Origin: Oligoflexales bacterium
Lineage (GTDB): Bacteria; Bdellovibrionota_B; Oligoflexia; Oligoflexales; RGVZ01
Reading direction: 5' to 3'
NCBI GenBank assembly: GCA_947479535.1
Contig: CANJZQ010000013.1
Coordinates: 1 to 54,285 of the forward strand
Length of the DNA: 54,285 bases
The translations under genes were made by a program, and so were the position numbers. Of this stretch, positions 8,428 to 16,295 are shown piece by piece; the first letter of the stretch is position 1, and every line of letters begins with the position of its first letter. The notes under the pieces were generated by a model that made no database searches, was not told the origin of the DNA, and worked only from the letters and a program-made list of their open reading frames with translations.

Positions 8428-9732
8428 GTGAACATTCAAAAGCCAGGCCAGCGCATCGCCATCATCGGGTCGGGTATATCGGGCCTGACCGCGGCTCACC
8501 TGATTGCCGGGGATCATGACGTTCATGTTTTCGAAGCTGCTGATTACATCGGCGGGCACACCAACACGATCAACGTCGGTCCGGAACACGGCGGCTTGGA
8601 CATCGACACAGGATTCATCGTTTTCAACGACTGGACCTATCCGAATTTCATCAAGTTGATGGGTCAGATTGGTGTCGAATCCCAAGCCAGCGAGATGAGC
8701 TTCAGCGTCAAATGTCAAAAAACAGGTTTGGAATATAATGGCACCAACCTGAACGCCCTTTTTGCCCAGAGGCGTAATTTATTGCGCCCCTCGTTTCACC
8801 GGATGATTCGTGACATCCTGCGATTCAACAAAAAATCCTTGGAGCTCCTGGATCGCCCGGAAGACGACGGTCAGACCTTGGGCGATTATTTGAAAGAACA
8901 CAACTACTCACAGCCGTTCATCCGGAATTACATTATTCCAATGGGGGCGGCGATCTGGTCCTCCGGGGAGCGCGGCATGGATGCTTTCCCGGCGCGCTAT
9001 TTCGTCCGTTTTTTTAAAAACCACGGCATGCTGAGCGTGGATGACCGTCCACAATGGCGTGTGATCAAAGGCGGATCCTTCAGATACATCGAAAAAATAA
9101 CGGGACGTTTCAAGAATAATATCCGGCTGAAACTGCCGGTAGAGCATGTCACCCGGGCTGCTGATGGTGTTTGGGTAAAGGCTGTTGGTTGCGAGCGCGA
9201 ACATTTTGATCACGTGGTTTTTGCCTGCCACAGCGATCAGGCTTTGGCGTTATTGGGGGATTCAAGCCAGGCAGAACGCGAGATCCTGGGCGCAATTCCC
9301 TACGCGCCGAATGACGCGACTTTGCACACGGACACGCGGATGATGCCGCGCCGTAAATTAGCCTGGGCCAGCTGGAATTATCATATTCGCGGGGATAGTG
9401 TCAGCCGGGACAACGCCAGCGACGACCGCGTGGCGTTGACCTACAACATGAATATCCTGCAAAGCCTGCCGGGTACAAAAACATTTTTGGTCAGCCTCAA
9501 TTCAGACGATGCGATTGACGACCGCCATGCCATCAAAAAAATCCTCTACCACCATCCTGCATACACAGTGGAATCGATTCGCGCACAGTTGCGCCACGGA
9601 GAAATCAGTGGGGCGGCCGCGAATCATGGCGGGCGGACTCATTTTTGTGGCGCCTATTGGGGCTTCGGTTTTCACGAGGACGGCGTCAAAAGTGGCCTCG
9701 CAGTGGCTCGGGCGTTCGGGAAGGTCTTTTAG
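8428..9732 (+). CDS. FAD-dependent amine-oxidase-like protein (COG2907 type), lipid cluster
   Basis: A 434-residue flavoprotein with an N-terminal Rossmann FAD motif (IAIIGSGISGLTAAHLIAG, then a terminal Glu in VHVFEAADYIGGHTNT) and a closing FAD-contact region near THFCGAYWGFGFHEDGVKSGLAVA. COG2907 proteins are found beside DUF1365 and cyclopropane synthase genes in many proteobacteria. In Rhodobacter sphaeroides a flavoprotein in such a set (UfaD) is reported to desaturate a methylated fatty acid on the way to furan fatty acids; equivalence here is an inference. The start is GTG 8428. Its TAG overlaps the GTG of the DUF1365 gene by one base. Confidence 0.85.
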   Translation: MNIQKPGQRIAIIGSGISGLTAAHLIAGDHDVHVFEAADYIGGHTNTINVGPEHGGLDIDTGFIVFNDWTYPNFIKLMGQIGVESQASEMSFSVKCQKTGLEYNGTNLNALFAQRRNLLRPSFHRMIRDILRFNKKSLELLDRPEDDGQTLGDYLKEHNYSQPFIRNYIIPMGAAIWSSGERGMDAFPARYFVRFFKNHGMLSVDDRPQWRVIKGGSFRYIEKITGRFKNNIRLKLPVEHVTRAADGVWVKAVGCEREHFDHVVFACHSDQALALLGDSSQAEREILGAIPYAPNDATLHTDTRMMPRRKLAWASWNYHIRGDSVSRDNASDDRVALTYNMNILQSLPGTKTFLVSLNSDDAIDDRHAIKKILYHHPAYTVESIRAQLRHGEISGAAANHGGRTHFCGAYWGFGFHEDGVKSGLAVARAFGKVF

Positions 9733-10553
9733 TGGGAAATCCGCTGCACAGTGCGGTTTATTTTGGGCGGGTGCAGCACACCCGCACTGCCCCGCGCCGT
9801 CACGATTTTTCATACCGCATGTTCATGATGTATCTGGACTTGGACGAATTGCCGGGGGTTTTTGACCGGTTCCTCCTTTGGTCGGTGGAACGCTTAAATC
9901 TGGCATCTTTTTACCGCAAAAATTATCTGGGTGACTCAAGTAGGCCGCTAAAGGCTTGCGTCCTGGATGAAGTGGAGCGCCAGGCCGGATTTCGGCCTTC
10001 TGGGCGCGTCGGAATTTTGACCCATCTTAGTTACTTTGGGTTTTGTTTTAATCCTGTCAGTTTCTATTATTGTTTTGATCGTGAGGGAAAACAGTTGGAG
10101 GCGGTGGTGGCCGAAATCACCAACACGCCTTGGAACGAACGGCATCGCTATGTCCTGACGGATCGGACTCCGGGCATGGAGGGGGCGTGGTCTCCCGCCC
10201 ACGGCCGTGGGCGATTTGTCTTTCAGAAGTCTTTTCACGTCTCACCTTTTTTCCCGATGGATATCAAGTGCACTTGGGTTTTCTCGGCACCGCATTTGGA
10301 GCCGGGGACGCCATTGCATGTTTTCATGATGAGTGAACACGAAGGCAAAAAGGTTTTTGAGGTTAATCTGAATCTGCGTCGCGCAGAGATGTCATCGCTA
10401 AATCTTTTTCGTGCACAACTTTTGTATCCGTTTATGACGCTTGCGGTCTTGACTGGAATCTACATTCAGGCAGGCTTGCTGTGGATAAAACGCATGCCCT
10501 TTTTTTCGCATCCTGCAGCGGAGGCTTTTGGTGGATCCAGGAAACGGAGTTGA
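9732..10553 (+). CDS. DUF1365 family protein, lipid cluster
   Basis: A 273-residue protein of the DUF1365 family (HSAVYFGRVQHTR, RMFMMYLDLDELP, then GRVGILTHLSYFGFCFNPVSFYYCFD and EVTNTPWNERHRY-like ITNTPWNERHRY). The biochemical role is unknown. The family is nearly always encoded between a COG2907 flavoprotein and a cyclopropane-fatty-acid synthase, as here, which implies a part in acyl-chain modification. GTG 9732 overlaps the upstream TAG by one base and has GGGAAGG about 8 bp upstream; the longer frame back to 9645 is inside the flavoprotein gene. A hydrophobic segment near the C-terminus suggests membrane association. Confidence 0.87.
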   Translation: MGNPLHSAVYFGRVQHTRTAPRRHDFSYRMFMMYLDLDELPGVFDRFLLWSVERLNLASFYRKNYLGDSSRPLKACVLDEVERQAGFRPSGRVGILTHLSYFGFCFNPVSFYYCFDREGKQLEAVVAEITNTPWNERHRYVLTDRTPGMEGAWSPAHGRGRFVFQKSFHVSPFFPMDIKCTWVFSAPHLEPGTPLHVFMMSEHEGKKVFEVNLNLRRAEMSSLNLFRAQLLYPFMTLAVLTGIYIQAGLLWIKRMPFFSHPAAEAFGGSRKRS

Positions 10554-11796
10554 AAGTTTGGCAAACGTCGCATTGAAGTCAACCCTCTCTCAGACGATGA
10601 TCCACCGTTTGCTTCGCGGAATCACGCGTGGACATCTGATCGTCGAAGACGCCACCGGGATCCACGCCTTTGGCGTCAAGGAGACTGCGGGAGCGTCATC
10701 TGGTTCGATTCCCGCACCGTCTGCCAGCATCAAGGTCACGGACATGCAAATGTATGCCGATGTCTCGACGCGCGGTTCCATTGGTGCCGCTGAATCTTAC
10801 ATGAAGGGCTACTGGACCTCTCCAGATTTGGTCCAGGTGATCCGGGTTTTCGTTGCCAATCGGGCTTTATTGACGCAAATGGACTCATCGTTTGCACGGT
10901 TGCTCATGCCCTTTTGGAAACTCGCCCATTGGTTTCGCCGGAACAACCGCGACGGCAGCAAGAAAAATATTGTGGCCCATTACGACCTCGGGAATGACTT
11001 TTTCAAGACTTTCCTCGACGAAACCATGATGTACTCGGCTGCAGTTTTTGAACGTCCTGAGATGACCCTTGCCGAGGCCTCGCGGGCCAAACTGGACCGG
11101 ATTTGCCGCAAGCTGGAACTCAGTCCAACGGATCATGTGGTCGAAATCGGGACGGGTTGGGGGGGTTTTGCCATTCACGCAGTTCAAAACTACGGCTGCC
11201 GCGTCACCACCACCACGATTTCCGACGAGCAGTTTGCCTTGGCGACGGAACGTGTCAAAGCCGCCGGCTTGCAGGACCGGATCACCATCGTCAAGGATGA
11301 TTACCGCGACCTTCCTAAACGGGGAACGTTCGATAAACTTGTGTCGATTGAAATGATCGAAGCGGTCGGTGCACGCTATTTGGACCAATACATCAATGTC
11401 TGTTCGAGATTGCTGAAGCCAGATGGTGCGGCTGTCATTCAGGCCATTACCATTACGGACCAGGAATACGAGCGGGCGTTGCGCAGCGTCGACTTTATTC
11501 AAAAATATATTTTTCCTGGAAGTTTCATCCCTTCCGTGACGGCCATCGTCGATGCCATGGCCAAATCATCCGACATGCGCCTCGTGGATCTTGACGACAT
11601 CACGATGCACTATGTCGAGACGCTGCACCGCTGGCGGGTTTCCTTTACTAAAAACCTGCCGGCGATCAGGAGCCTTGGGCTTGGTGATGAGTTTATCCGG
11701 ATGTGGGAGTTTTACTTCTGTTACAGCGAGGGCGGTTTTGCGGAACGCGCCATCGGCGATGTGCAGCTTCATTTTAAGAAGCCGCTATGCCGTTAG
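10531..11796 (+). CDS. cfa: Cyclopropane-fatty-acyl-phospholipid synthase family methylase
   Basis: A SAM-dependent methylase acting on double bonds of phospholipid acyl chains at the membrane surface. It shows the family signature NIVAHYDLGNDFFKTFLDETMMYSAA broken across the substrate region, and the SAM motif VEIGTGWGGFAIHA followed by TTTISDEQ. Length is about 421 residues, normal for Cfa. Start choice: GTG 10531 with GGAGG 8 bp upstream (10518-10522), or TTG 10558 with GGAG; both put the start at or near the end of DUF1365. It could make cyclopropanes, or a methylated chain as in the UfaM step of furan fatty acid synthesis. Confidence 0.9.
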   Translation: MDPGNGVESLANVALKSTLSQTMIHRLLRGITRGHLIVEDATGIHAFGVKETAGASSGSIPAPSASIKVTDMQMYADVSTRGSIGAAESYMKGYWTSPDLVQVIRVFVANRALLTQMDSSFARLLMPFWKLAHWFRRNNRDGSKKNIVAHYDLGNDFFKTFLDETMMYSAAVFERPEMTLAEASRAKLDRICRKLELSPTDHVVEIGTGWGGFAIHAVQNYGCRVTTTTISDEQFALATERVKAAGLQDRITIVKDDYRDLPKRGTFDKLVSIEMIEAVGARYLDQYINVCSRLLKPDGAAVIQAITITDQEYERALRSVDFIQKYIFPGSFIPSVTAIVDAMAKSSDMRLVDLDDITMHYVETLHRWRVSFTKNLPAIRSLGLGDEFIRMWEFYFCYSEGGFAERAIGDVQLHFKKPLCR

Positions 11797-12575
11797 TCCT
11801 CCAGCTTCAGGTCGCATTGACCGTCGCCGGCTTGGCCATGTTTGCTGGATGGGTCTTTCAGTCCCGGCATCGTGAGGCCAGCATTGTGGATGCGATATGG
11901 GCCCTTGGCATCGGTTCTTCCTGCGTTTTTTACGCATTAAATGGCGTTGGTGATCCCGGCCGGCGGACCCTTGTTGGTTTTGCAGGTGCCTACTGGGGAT
12001 TCAGGTTGGGCACTTATCTTTTGCGCAACCGGGTCTTTGGCAAACCTGAAGACGCCAGATACCGGAAGCTTCGTGATCTCTGGGGTGATGCCGCCAATCG
12101 CAATTTCTTTTTCTTTTTTCAATTCCAGGCTTTGTTGATCCTGCTCTTTTCGTTGCCCGCCTGGGTTGCTTGCAACGATCCATCCCGTGGCCTTGGCGCC
12201 GTGGATGCGTTCGGAGCCTTCATCGCGTTTGGCGCGATTGGTGGTGAGTCCTTGGCTGACCGCCAACTGACGCGCTTTCGTTCAAATCCAGCCAACAAGG
12301 GAAAAACCTGCCGCGAGGGGCTTTGGCGTTACTCGCGTCATCCGAATTATTTTTTTGAATGGATTCACTGGTTCAGCTACGTCGTGTTTGGCATTGGCGC
12401 AGCCAACTGGTGGTTGACTTTGCTTGGTCCCGTCTTGATGTTCTGGTTTCTCTACAAGATCACGGGAATTCCCTGGACCGAAGAGCAGGCTGTGAAATCT
12501 CGCGGCGAGGATTACCGTGAGTACCAGCGCACGACGAGCATGTTTATTCCTTGGACGCCCAAGGCACCTCGATAA
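11787..12575 (+). CDS. DUF1295 (steroid 5-alpha-reductase-like) membrane protein
   Basis: A 262-residue polytopic membrane protein. It carries the C-terminal signature of the DUF1295 / steroid-reductase / ICMT superfamily: CREGLWRYSRHPNYFFEW, a further membrane span and GIPWTEEQAVKSRGEDYREYQR. Such proteins use NADPH or SAM on lipid-like substrates. Its start overlaps the end of the cyclopropane synthase gene by 10 bp. In this context it probably reduces or otherwise modifies an acyl chain or its methyl branch, but the reaction is not established. Confidence 0.85.
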   Translation: MPLVLQLQVALTVAGLAMFAGWVFQSRHREASIVDAIWALGIGSSCVFYALNGVGDPGRRTLVGFAGAYWGFRLGTYLLRNRVFGKPEDARYRKLRDLWGDAANRNFFFFFQFQALLILLFSLPAWVACNDPSRGLGAVDAFGAFIAFGAIGGESLADRQLTRFRSNPANKGKTCREGLWRYSRHPNYFFEWIHWFSYVVFGIGAANWWLTLLGPVLMFWFLYKITGIPWTEEQAVKSRGEDYREYQRTTSMFIPWTPKAPR

Positions 12576-12599
12576 AGATAGTCACTGAAGGGGTATTTG

Positions 12600-13640
12600 A
12601 TGCAATTGGCAATTGATCTTGTTGAACGCGGATTGGTGCCTGACTGGGCCACACGGGCGGGGATTCGTAACCTTCTTCTACGTCGCCTCGGCGAGCGCCA
12701 TAATGATGTGGAACGAGATCGGCAGGATCAGCATGATTTCATCGCCAAGTTGCGTGGCAGTCCCATTGCCATCGATACCGGCAAAGCCAACGAACAGCAT
12801 TATGAAGTCCCGCCTGAATTTTTCCAGATGGTTTTGGGCAAGCGTTTAAAATACAGCAGTTGCATTTACCCTTCTGGTAGCGAAGGCCTCGATGCTGCGG
12901 AAGAACGCATGCTTGCCTTGACTTGCGAGCGCGCCCAAATTCGCGACGGGATGGAAATCCTTGAGTTGGGCTGTGGTTGGGGCTCCTTGACCTTGTGGAT
13001 GGCAGAAAAATATCCCAGTGCGAAAATCACTTCGGTTTCGAATTCGGCTCCTCAGCGCTTGTTCATCGAAGAACGTTGCCGCGAGCGTGGTTTTAAAAAT
13101 GTTCAGGTTGTCACCTGCGACATGAACGCTTTTGCGATCGACCGGAAATTTGACCGGGTCGTCTCCGTGGAAATGTTTGAGCACATGCGCAATTACAAGG
13201 AACTCCTTGCGCGCATTTCAGGTTGGCTCAAGGACGACGGGAAGCTTTTTTTTCACATCTTTGTTCACGACAGTTATGCGTATCCGTTTGCTGATGAAAA
13301 AAATGACGACTGGATGGCGCGGCACTTCTTTTCTGGCGGCATCATGCCCAGCGACGATTTGATGCTCTATTTTCAAGATGACCTTGTTGCGGAGAGGCAT
13401 GACCGGGTGAGCGGCGTGCATTATGCCCAGACGTCTGAAGACTGGTTGAAGAACCTGGACCGGCATCGTCACGAAGTGATCAAGTTGTTTGAGAAAGACA
13501 TGCCGCGTCGCGAGGCGATCCGGCAGACCAATCGCTGGCGCATGTTTTTCATGGCATGTGCGGAGTTGTTTGGATTTCGCGGCGGACAGGAGTGGTACGT
13601 ATCCCATTATTTATACCGCCGAAGGGGCGGGGTAGGATGA
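12600..13640 (+). CDS. Second cyclopropane-synthase-like SAM methyltransferase
   Basis: A 346-residue methyltransferase of the Cfa/mycolic-acid synthase group, distinct from the first copy and closer in pattern to the plant-coclaurine-methyltransferase-like branch (NEQHYEVPPEFFQMVLG, KYSSCIYP, ILELGCGWGSLTLWMAEKYP, VVSVEMFEHMRNY, FFHIFVHDSYAYPF and FFSGGIMPSDDLML). ATG 12600 has AAGGGGT 7 bp upstream. It follows DUF1295 by 24 bp and closes the lipid cluster. Its stop codon TGA lies inside the first arm of the terminator-like inverted repeat 13631-13663. Two methylases in one cluster suggest successive or alternative acyl methylations. Confidence 0.85.
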   Translation: MQLAIDLVERGLVPDWATRAGIRNLLLRRLGERHNDVERDRQDQHDFIAKLRGSPIAIDTGKANEQHYEVPPEFFQMVLGKRLKYSSCIYPSGSEGLDAAEERMLALTCERAQIRDGMEILELGCGWGSLTLWMAEKYPSAKITSVSNSAPQRLFIEERCRERGFKNVQVVTCDMNAFAIDRKFDRVVSVEMFEHMRNYKELLARISGWLKDDGKLFFHIFVHDSYAYPFADEKNDDWMARHFFSGGIMPSDDLMLYFQDDLVAERHDRVSGVHYAQTSEDWLKNLDRHRHEVIKLFEKDMPRREAIRQTNRWRMFFMACAELFGFRGGQEWYVSHYLYRRRGGVG

Positions 13641-13663
13641 CGACCGCGGGAAGTCATCCTACC
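13631..13663. terminator. Inverted repeat, probable bidirectional terminator
   Basis: GGTAGGATGAC (13631-13641) and GTCATCCTACC (13653-13663) form a perfect 11-bp stem with an 11-nt loop, followed by GTTTT. It sits between the convergent methylase and lipoprotein genes and contains the methylase stop codon. The GTCATCCT core also occurs in the repeat cluster at 53648-53866. Confidence 0.7.
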
Positions 13664-13670
13664 GTTTTGA

Positions 13671-14351
13671 TCAAAAACCTTGCGTGATCAGCTTGATTTG
13701 GCTGCTGGACGTTTCCTTTTTGAACATATCAGTGCCCAAGCTCGTCGCACGTTTCGCATCTGTCGTGCAATCAACGCCTGATACGCTTTCGCAGTCTCCG
13801 AGTTGCAGCGTGTTTGGGGTGGCGGTGGTGTCAACTTTGGCAAGGCTATAAAATGACGAAGGAAGTTCGTCGTTGATCGCAGCACAATCGCTGACGTCTT
13901 TCTGGGTTCCAATGGCCCAATCGGTGGCTCCGCAGAGTGAACCAGTGTTCGCCGTTGCAACAGACGATGCGTTCATTAGTACCAGAATGGCCACTGGTAA
14001 TTTGGTTGCATCAATTTCAATTGCGCCTGCTACTGAAGACTCGCTGGTCTTGAACGAGTACGCCACTGCAAGGATCTGACTGACATCAACCGCGCAGGCA
14101 GCGTCGGATGCGGTCGTTGTTGTCGTTACCAGGCTCCCGTCCGCGGTAAAGCTATGCATGTCCCTTGAGTAAGATTCGTTGGAGCCGTGGCAGTCAAGCA
14201 CCCAGTCACCCGTGAGATCCGAGGCGCTGGTGGACTTCGTTTCTGAATCTGTTTTTCCGCAGCCGACTACCGACATTGTGGCAAAGGTCGCGATGAACAG
14301 CATGCTCAAAAATTTTCCCGACATTTTCATTTGGTTGATCTGGAAAATCAT
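13671..14351 (-). CDS. Predicted lipoprotein, unknown function
   Basis: A 226-residue protein with a signal peptide ending in a VVGC lipobox (Cys about residue 31), followed by a Ser/Thr/Asp-rich linker (GKTDSETKSTSASDLTGDW). The mature part has several cysteines and a beta-rich, lipocalin-like pattern beginning with TGDWVLDC, a form often seen in small outer-membrane lipoproteins of predatory or delta-type bacteria. ATG 14351 has GGAG 6 bp upstream. No recognisable family. It is convergent with the lipid cluster and divergent from the HNH gene. Confidence 0.75.
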   Translation of the reverse strand: MIFQINQMKMSGKFLSMLFIATFATMSVVGCGKTDSETKSTSASDLTGDWVLDCHGSNESYSRDMHSFTADGSLVTTTTTASDAACAVDVSQILAVAYSFKTSESSVAGAIEIDATKLPVAILVLMNASSVATANTGSLCGATDWAIGTQKDVSDCAAINDELPSSFYSLAKVDTTATPNTLQLGDCESVSGVDCTTDAKRATSLGTDMFKKETSSSQIKLITQGF

Positions 14352-14494
14352 TAAAATCTCCGACGGTAAGGAAGTTCTAAAACGACATCCCTAATGGTAC
14401 CTAAAGTGGCGCGATGGGAGAAACTTGCCCTCAGCAATCCGCATAAAGAACCGACCAATTGATCTCTGACTTATGCCTGATGCCGCCGAAGGGG

Positions 14495-14508
14495 TTGATT
14501 TTAATCAA
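14495..14508. promoter_or_regulatory. Perfect FNR/CRP-family operator
   Basis: TTGATTTTAATCAA matches the FNR consensus TTGAT-N4-ATCAA at every fixed position. It is 128 bp upstream of the HNH-protein start and about 143 bp upstream of the divergent lipoprotein start. If centred near -41.5, transcription of the plus-strand genes would begin near 14543, with an AT-rich stretch (CTTAACAAAT, 14531-14540) at the -10. Known family: oxygen- or nitric-oxide-sensing FNR-type activators. The regulator itself is not in the window. Confidence 0.6.
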
Positions 14509-14636
14509 TGAAATCGGCTGTTTGTTTTTGCTTAACAAATATGGATCGATTCCGATGGATTGTTTAAGGGGGTCGAGGTCGCCTGAAAATGGCGCCAGAG
14601 GCTACATTTGTGCGATGATGGAGTTTGAGGGCGATG

Positions 14637-15146
14637 ATGAGAACACTGATCCTCAATGCCGGGTATGAGCCCCTTCAGCTGGTCAGCTGGCAGAAGGCCA
14701 TTTGTCTGGTTTTAACCAGCAAGGCCGAGGTCATCGCTGAATATGGCCAGGTCGTCCGGACCATCTCTACCATTTATCCATTGCCAAGTGTTGTTCGCCT
14801 GAAGCGCTATGCCAGGGTTGTCCGGCGCCTTTCGTTGGCCCGTTGCACCCGCAAGAATGTTTTTTTACGCGACAAATTCCAGTGCCAATATTGTGGTGCG
14901 AATTGCCGGGTCGGCAGTATCACAATCGACCATGTGATTCCGAAGTGCCGCGGTGGCTCAACTTCATGGGAGAATGTGGTCGCCGCTTGCCAGGATTGCA
15001 ACCGGCGCAAAGGCAACCGGTCTCCAGACAGCGTTGGACTCAAGCTTCGCCGCAAGCCATCCCGTCCCGGGTGGCGAGACTTGCTTGAGGACACCCACCA
15101 GGATGTCGTGATGGATTGGTTGCCTTATCTCGATACCGCAGGTTAG
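14637..15146 (+). CDS. HNH endonuclease family protein
   Basis: A 169-residue protein with a C-terminal HNH (beta-beta-alpha metal) module: CQYCG, then TIDHVIPKCRGG, SWENVVAACQDCNRRKGNR. The N-terminal part (MRTLILNAGYEPLQLVSWQKAI) is the conserved accessory region of a widespread, mostly uncharacterised bacterial HNH group that is usually chromosomal and not part of restriction systems. ATG 14637 has GAGG 6 bp upstream; ATG 14634 and TTG 14625 are alternatives. It is 2 bp from serB and both lie downstream of an FNR-type box. Confidence 0.88.
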   Translation: MRTLILNAGYEPLQLVSWQKAICLVLTSKAEVIAEYGQVVRTISTIYPLPSVVRLKRYARVVRRLSLARCTRKNVFLRDKFQCQYCGANCRVGSITIDHVIPKCRGGSTSWENVVAACQDCNRRKGNRSPDSVGLKLRRKPSRPGWRDLLEDTHQDVVMDWLPYLDTAG

Positions 15147-15148
15147 CG

Positions 15149-16045
15149 ATGTCCGAATCCCATTTGCTGATTGTATGCCGCACGGATGTGGCACGACTGG
15201 AAAATTTTCTTCCGGTTTCCGTCTTTTCTCGCCTGCATGATACACTTCAAAACAAGACACTTGGAATGAACCACGACCCGTTACGTGATGACCCTTTTTT
15301 GTCACTGAAACTCGACAGCCAAGAGGCTGATGCTGTTGCCGGGGTGAAACATGCGGTTTTCGAAGCGAATGTTACGTTGGGACTTGGGCGGATTTCATCA
15401 TCACCCGCGCAAAAAAAACTCTGTTTTTTCGATATGGACGCCACGCTCGTTGCGCAAGAATCGATTGTGGAACTGGCGCGTTCTGCTGGGAAAGAAGAGG
15501 AAGTTGAAGCCATCACCCGTCAAGCGATGGCAGGTAGGACCGACTTTCGTGCTGCGCTCGAGAAGCGTCTTGAAATATTGACGGGACTTTCAGAGTCGTG
15601 TTTGCCGGACGTTGGGCGCAGGATTACAAAAAACCAAGGCATCGAAGCATTTGCGAAATGGGCCGGATCCAAGGGGATTCGGTCTTTTATCGTTTCTGGC
15701 GGGTTTCTTGAATTTGCCCAACCTCTGGCAGACGAGCTTGGCTTTGAGGGCGCGTTTGCCCACAGGTTGATTTTTGAAAAAGGTAAATTCACTGGGCGCG
15801 TTTCGGGTGAAGTCGTCGACTCCGCGGGCAAGGAGCGCATCGTCCGGCGCGAGGTGGCCCGGTTGGGCATCGCCCTGGCCGATGTTGTCGCAATCGGTGA
15901 TGGCGCGAACGATCTGGCCATGATGAAAGCCTGCGGGCTGGCCGTGGGCTATAAGCCCAAGCCAGTGCTTTTTCCAGCCTTGGACGCTGCGAACTTCAAT
16001 GGTGACCACCGTTTTCTTATCCATTTGCTCGACAGTGTTGACTAA
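15149..16045 (+). CDS. serB: Phosphoserine phosphatase
   Basis: Dephosphorylates phosphoserine in the last step of serine synthesis. The HAD motifs are clear: CFFDMDATL (Asp95 nucleophile, Asp97; the common DMDST reads DMDAT), VSGGF for motif II and VAIGDGANDLAMM for motif IV, with NGDHRFLIHLLD at the end. The first 85 residues are a degenerate ACT-like extension as in longer SerB forms. ATG 15149 follows the HNH stop by 2 bp; the frame back to 15116 overlaps HNH and is not needed. A perfect 8-bp inverted repeat covers the stop codon. Confidence 0.88.
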   Translation: MSESHLLIVCRTDVARLENFLPVSVFSRLHDTLQNKTLGMNHDPLRDDPFLSLKLDSQEADAVAGVKHAVFEANVTLGLGRISSSPAQKKLCFFDMDATLVAQESIVELARSAGKEEEVEAITRQAMAGRTDFRAALEKRLEILTGLSESCLPDVGRRITKNQGIEAFAKWAGSKGIRSFIVSGGFLEFAQPLADELGFEGAFAHRLIFEKGKFTGRVSGEVVDSAGKERIVRREVARLGIALADVVAIGDGANDLAMMKACGLAVGYKPKPVLFPALDAANFNGDHRFLIHLLDSVD

Positions 16046-16056
16046 TTTTTAGTCAA
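16038..16056. terminator. Inverted repeat at the serB stop, possible weak terminator
   Basis: TTGACTAA (16038-16045) and TTAGTCAA (16049-16056) are perfect 8-bp arms with a 3-bp spacer, followed by TAAATGCCCGTTTTTT. The stem is AT-rich, so it may end transcription only weakly or act as an operator. The remaining intergenic stretch to 16295 is AT-rich with no convincing promoter pair. Confidence 0.4.
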
Positions 16057-16295
16057 TAAATGCCCGTTTTTTAAAACCTGGGCGACCTCACGGTCGATGA
16101 TTTTTATCCATAAGGACCCGTAAATATTACATAAAATTCTATTTAGTGGCCCTGTTCCCAGGCCCGCAAGGTAGAGTCTGATTCTTGGCTCGCTCTTTGC
16201 TCCTATCCCCTTATCCAGTTAACGAGTTTCCGGTAGAGGCGAATCCCATCATGGGACGTGGCTGGATCAGCAAGCGCAACATAGGGGATAAATTT

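Noticed and set aside
7834-8718. A 294-residue open frame on the minus strand
   Set aside because: It is antisense to the end of recJ and the start of the flavoprotein gene, both of which have clear family motifs.
14459-14668. A 69-residue plus-strand frame across the FNR box
   Set aside because: It overlaps the HNH start in another frame, has no ribosome site and no family match.
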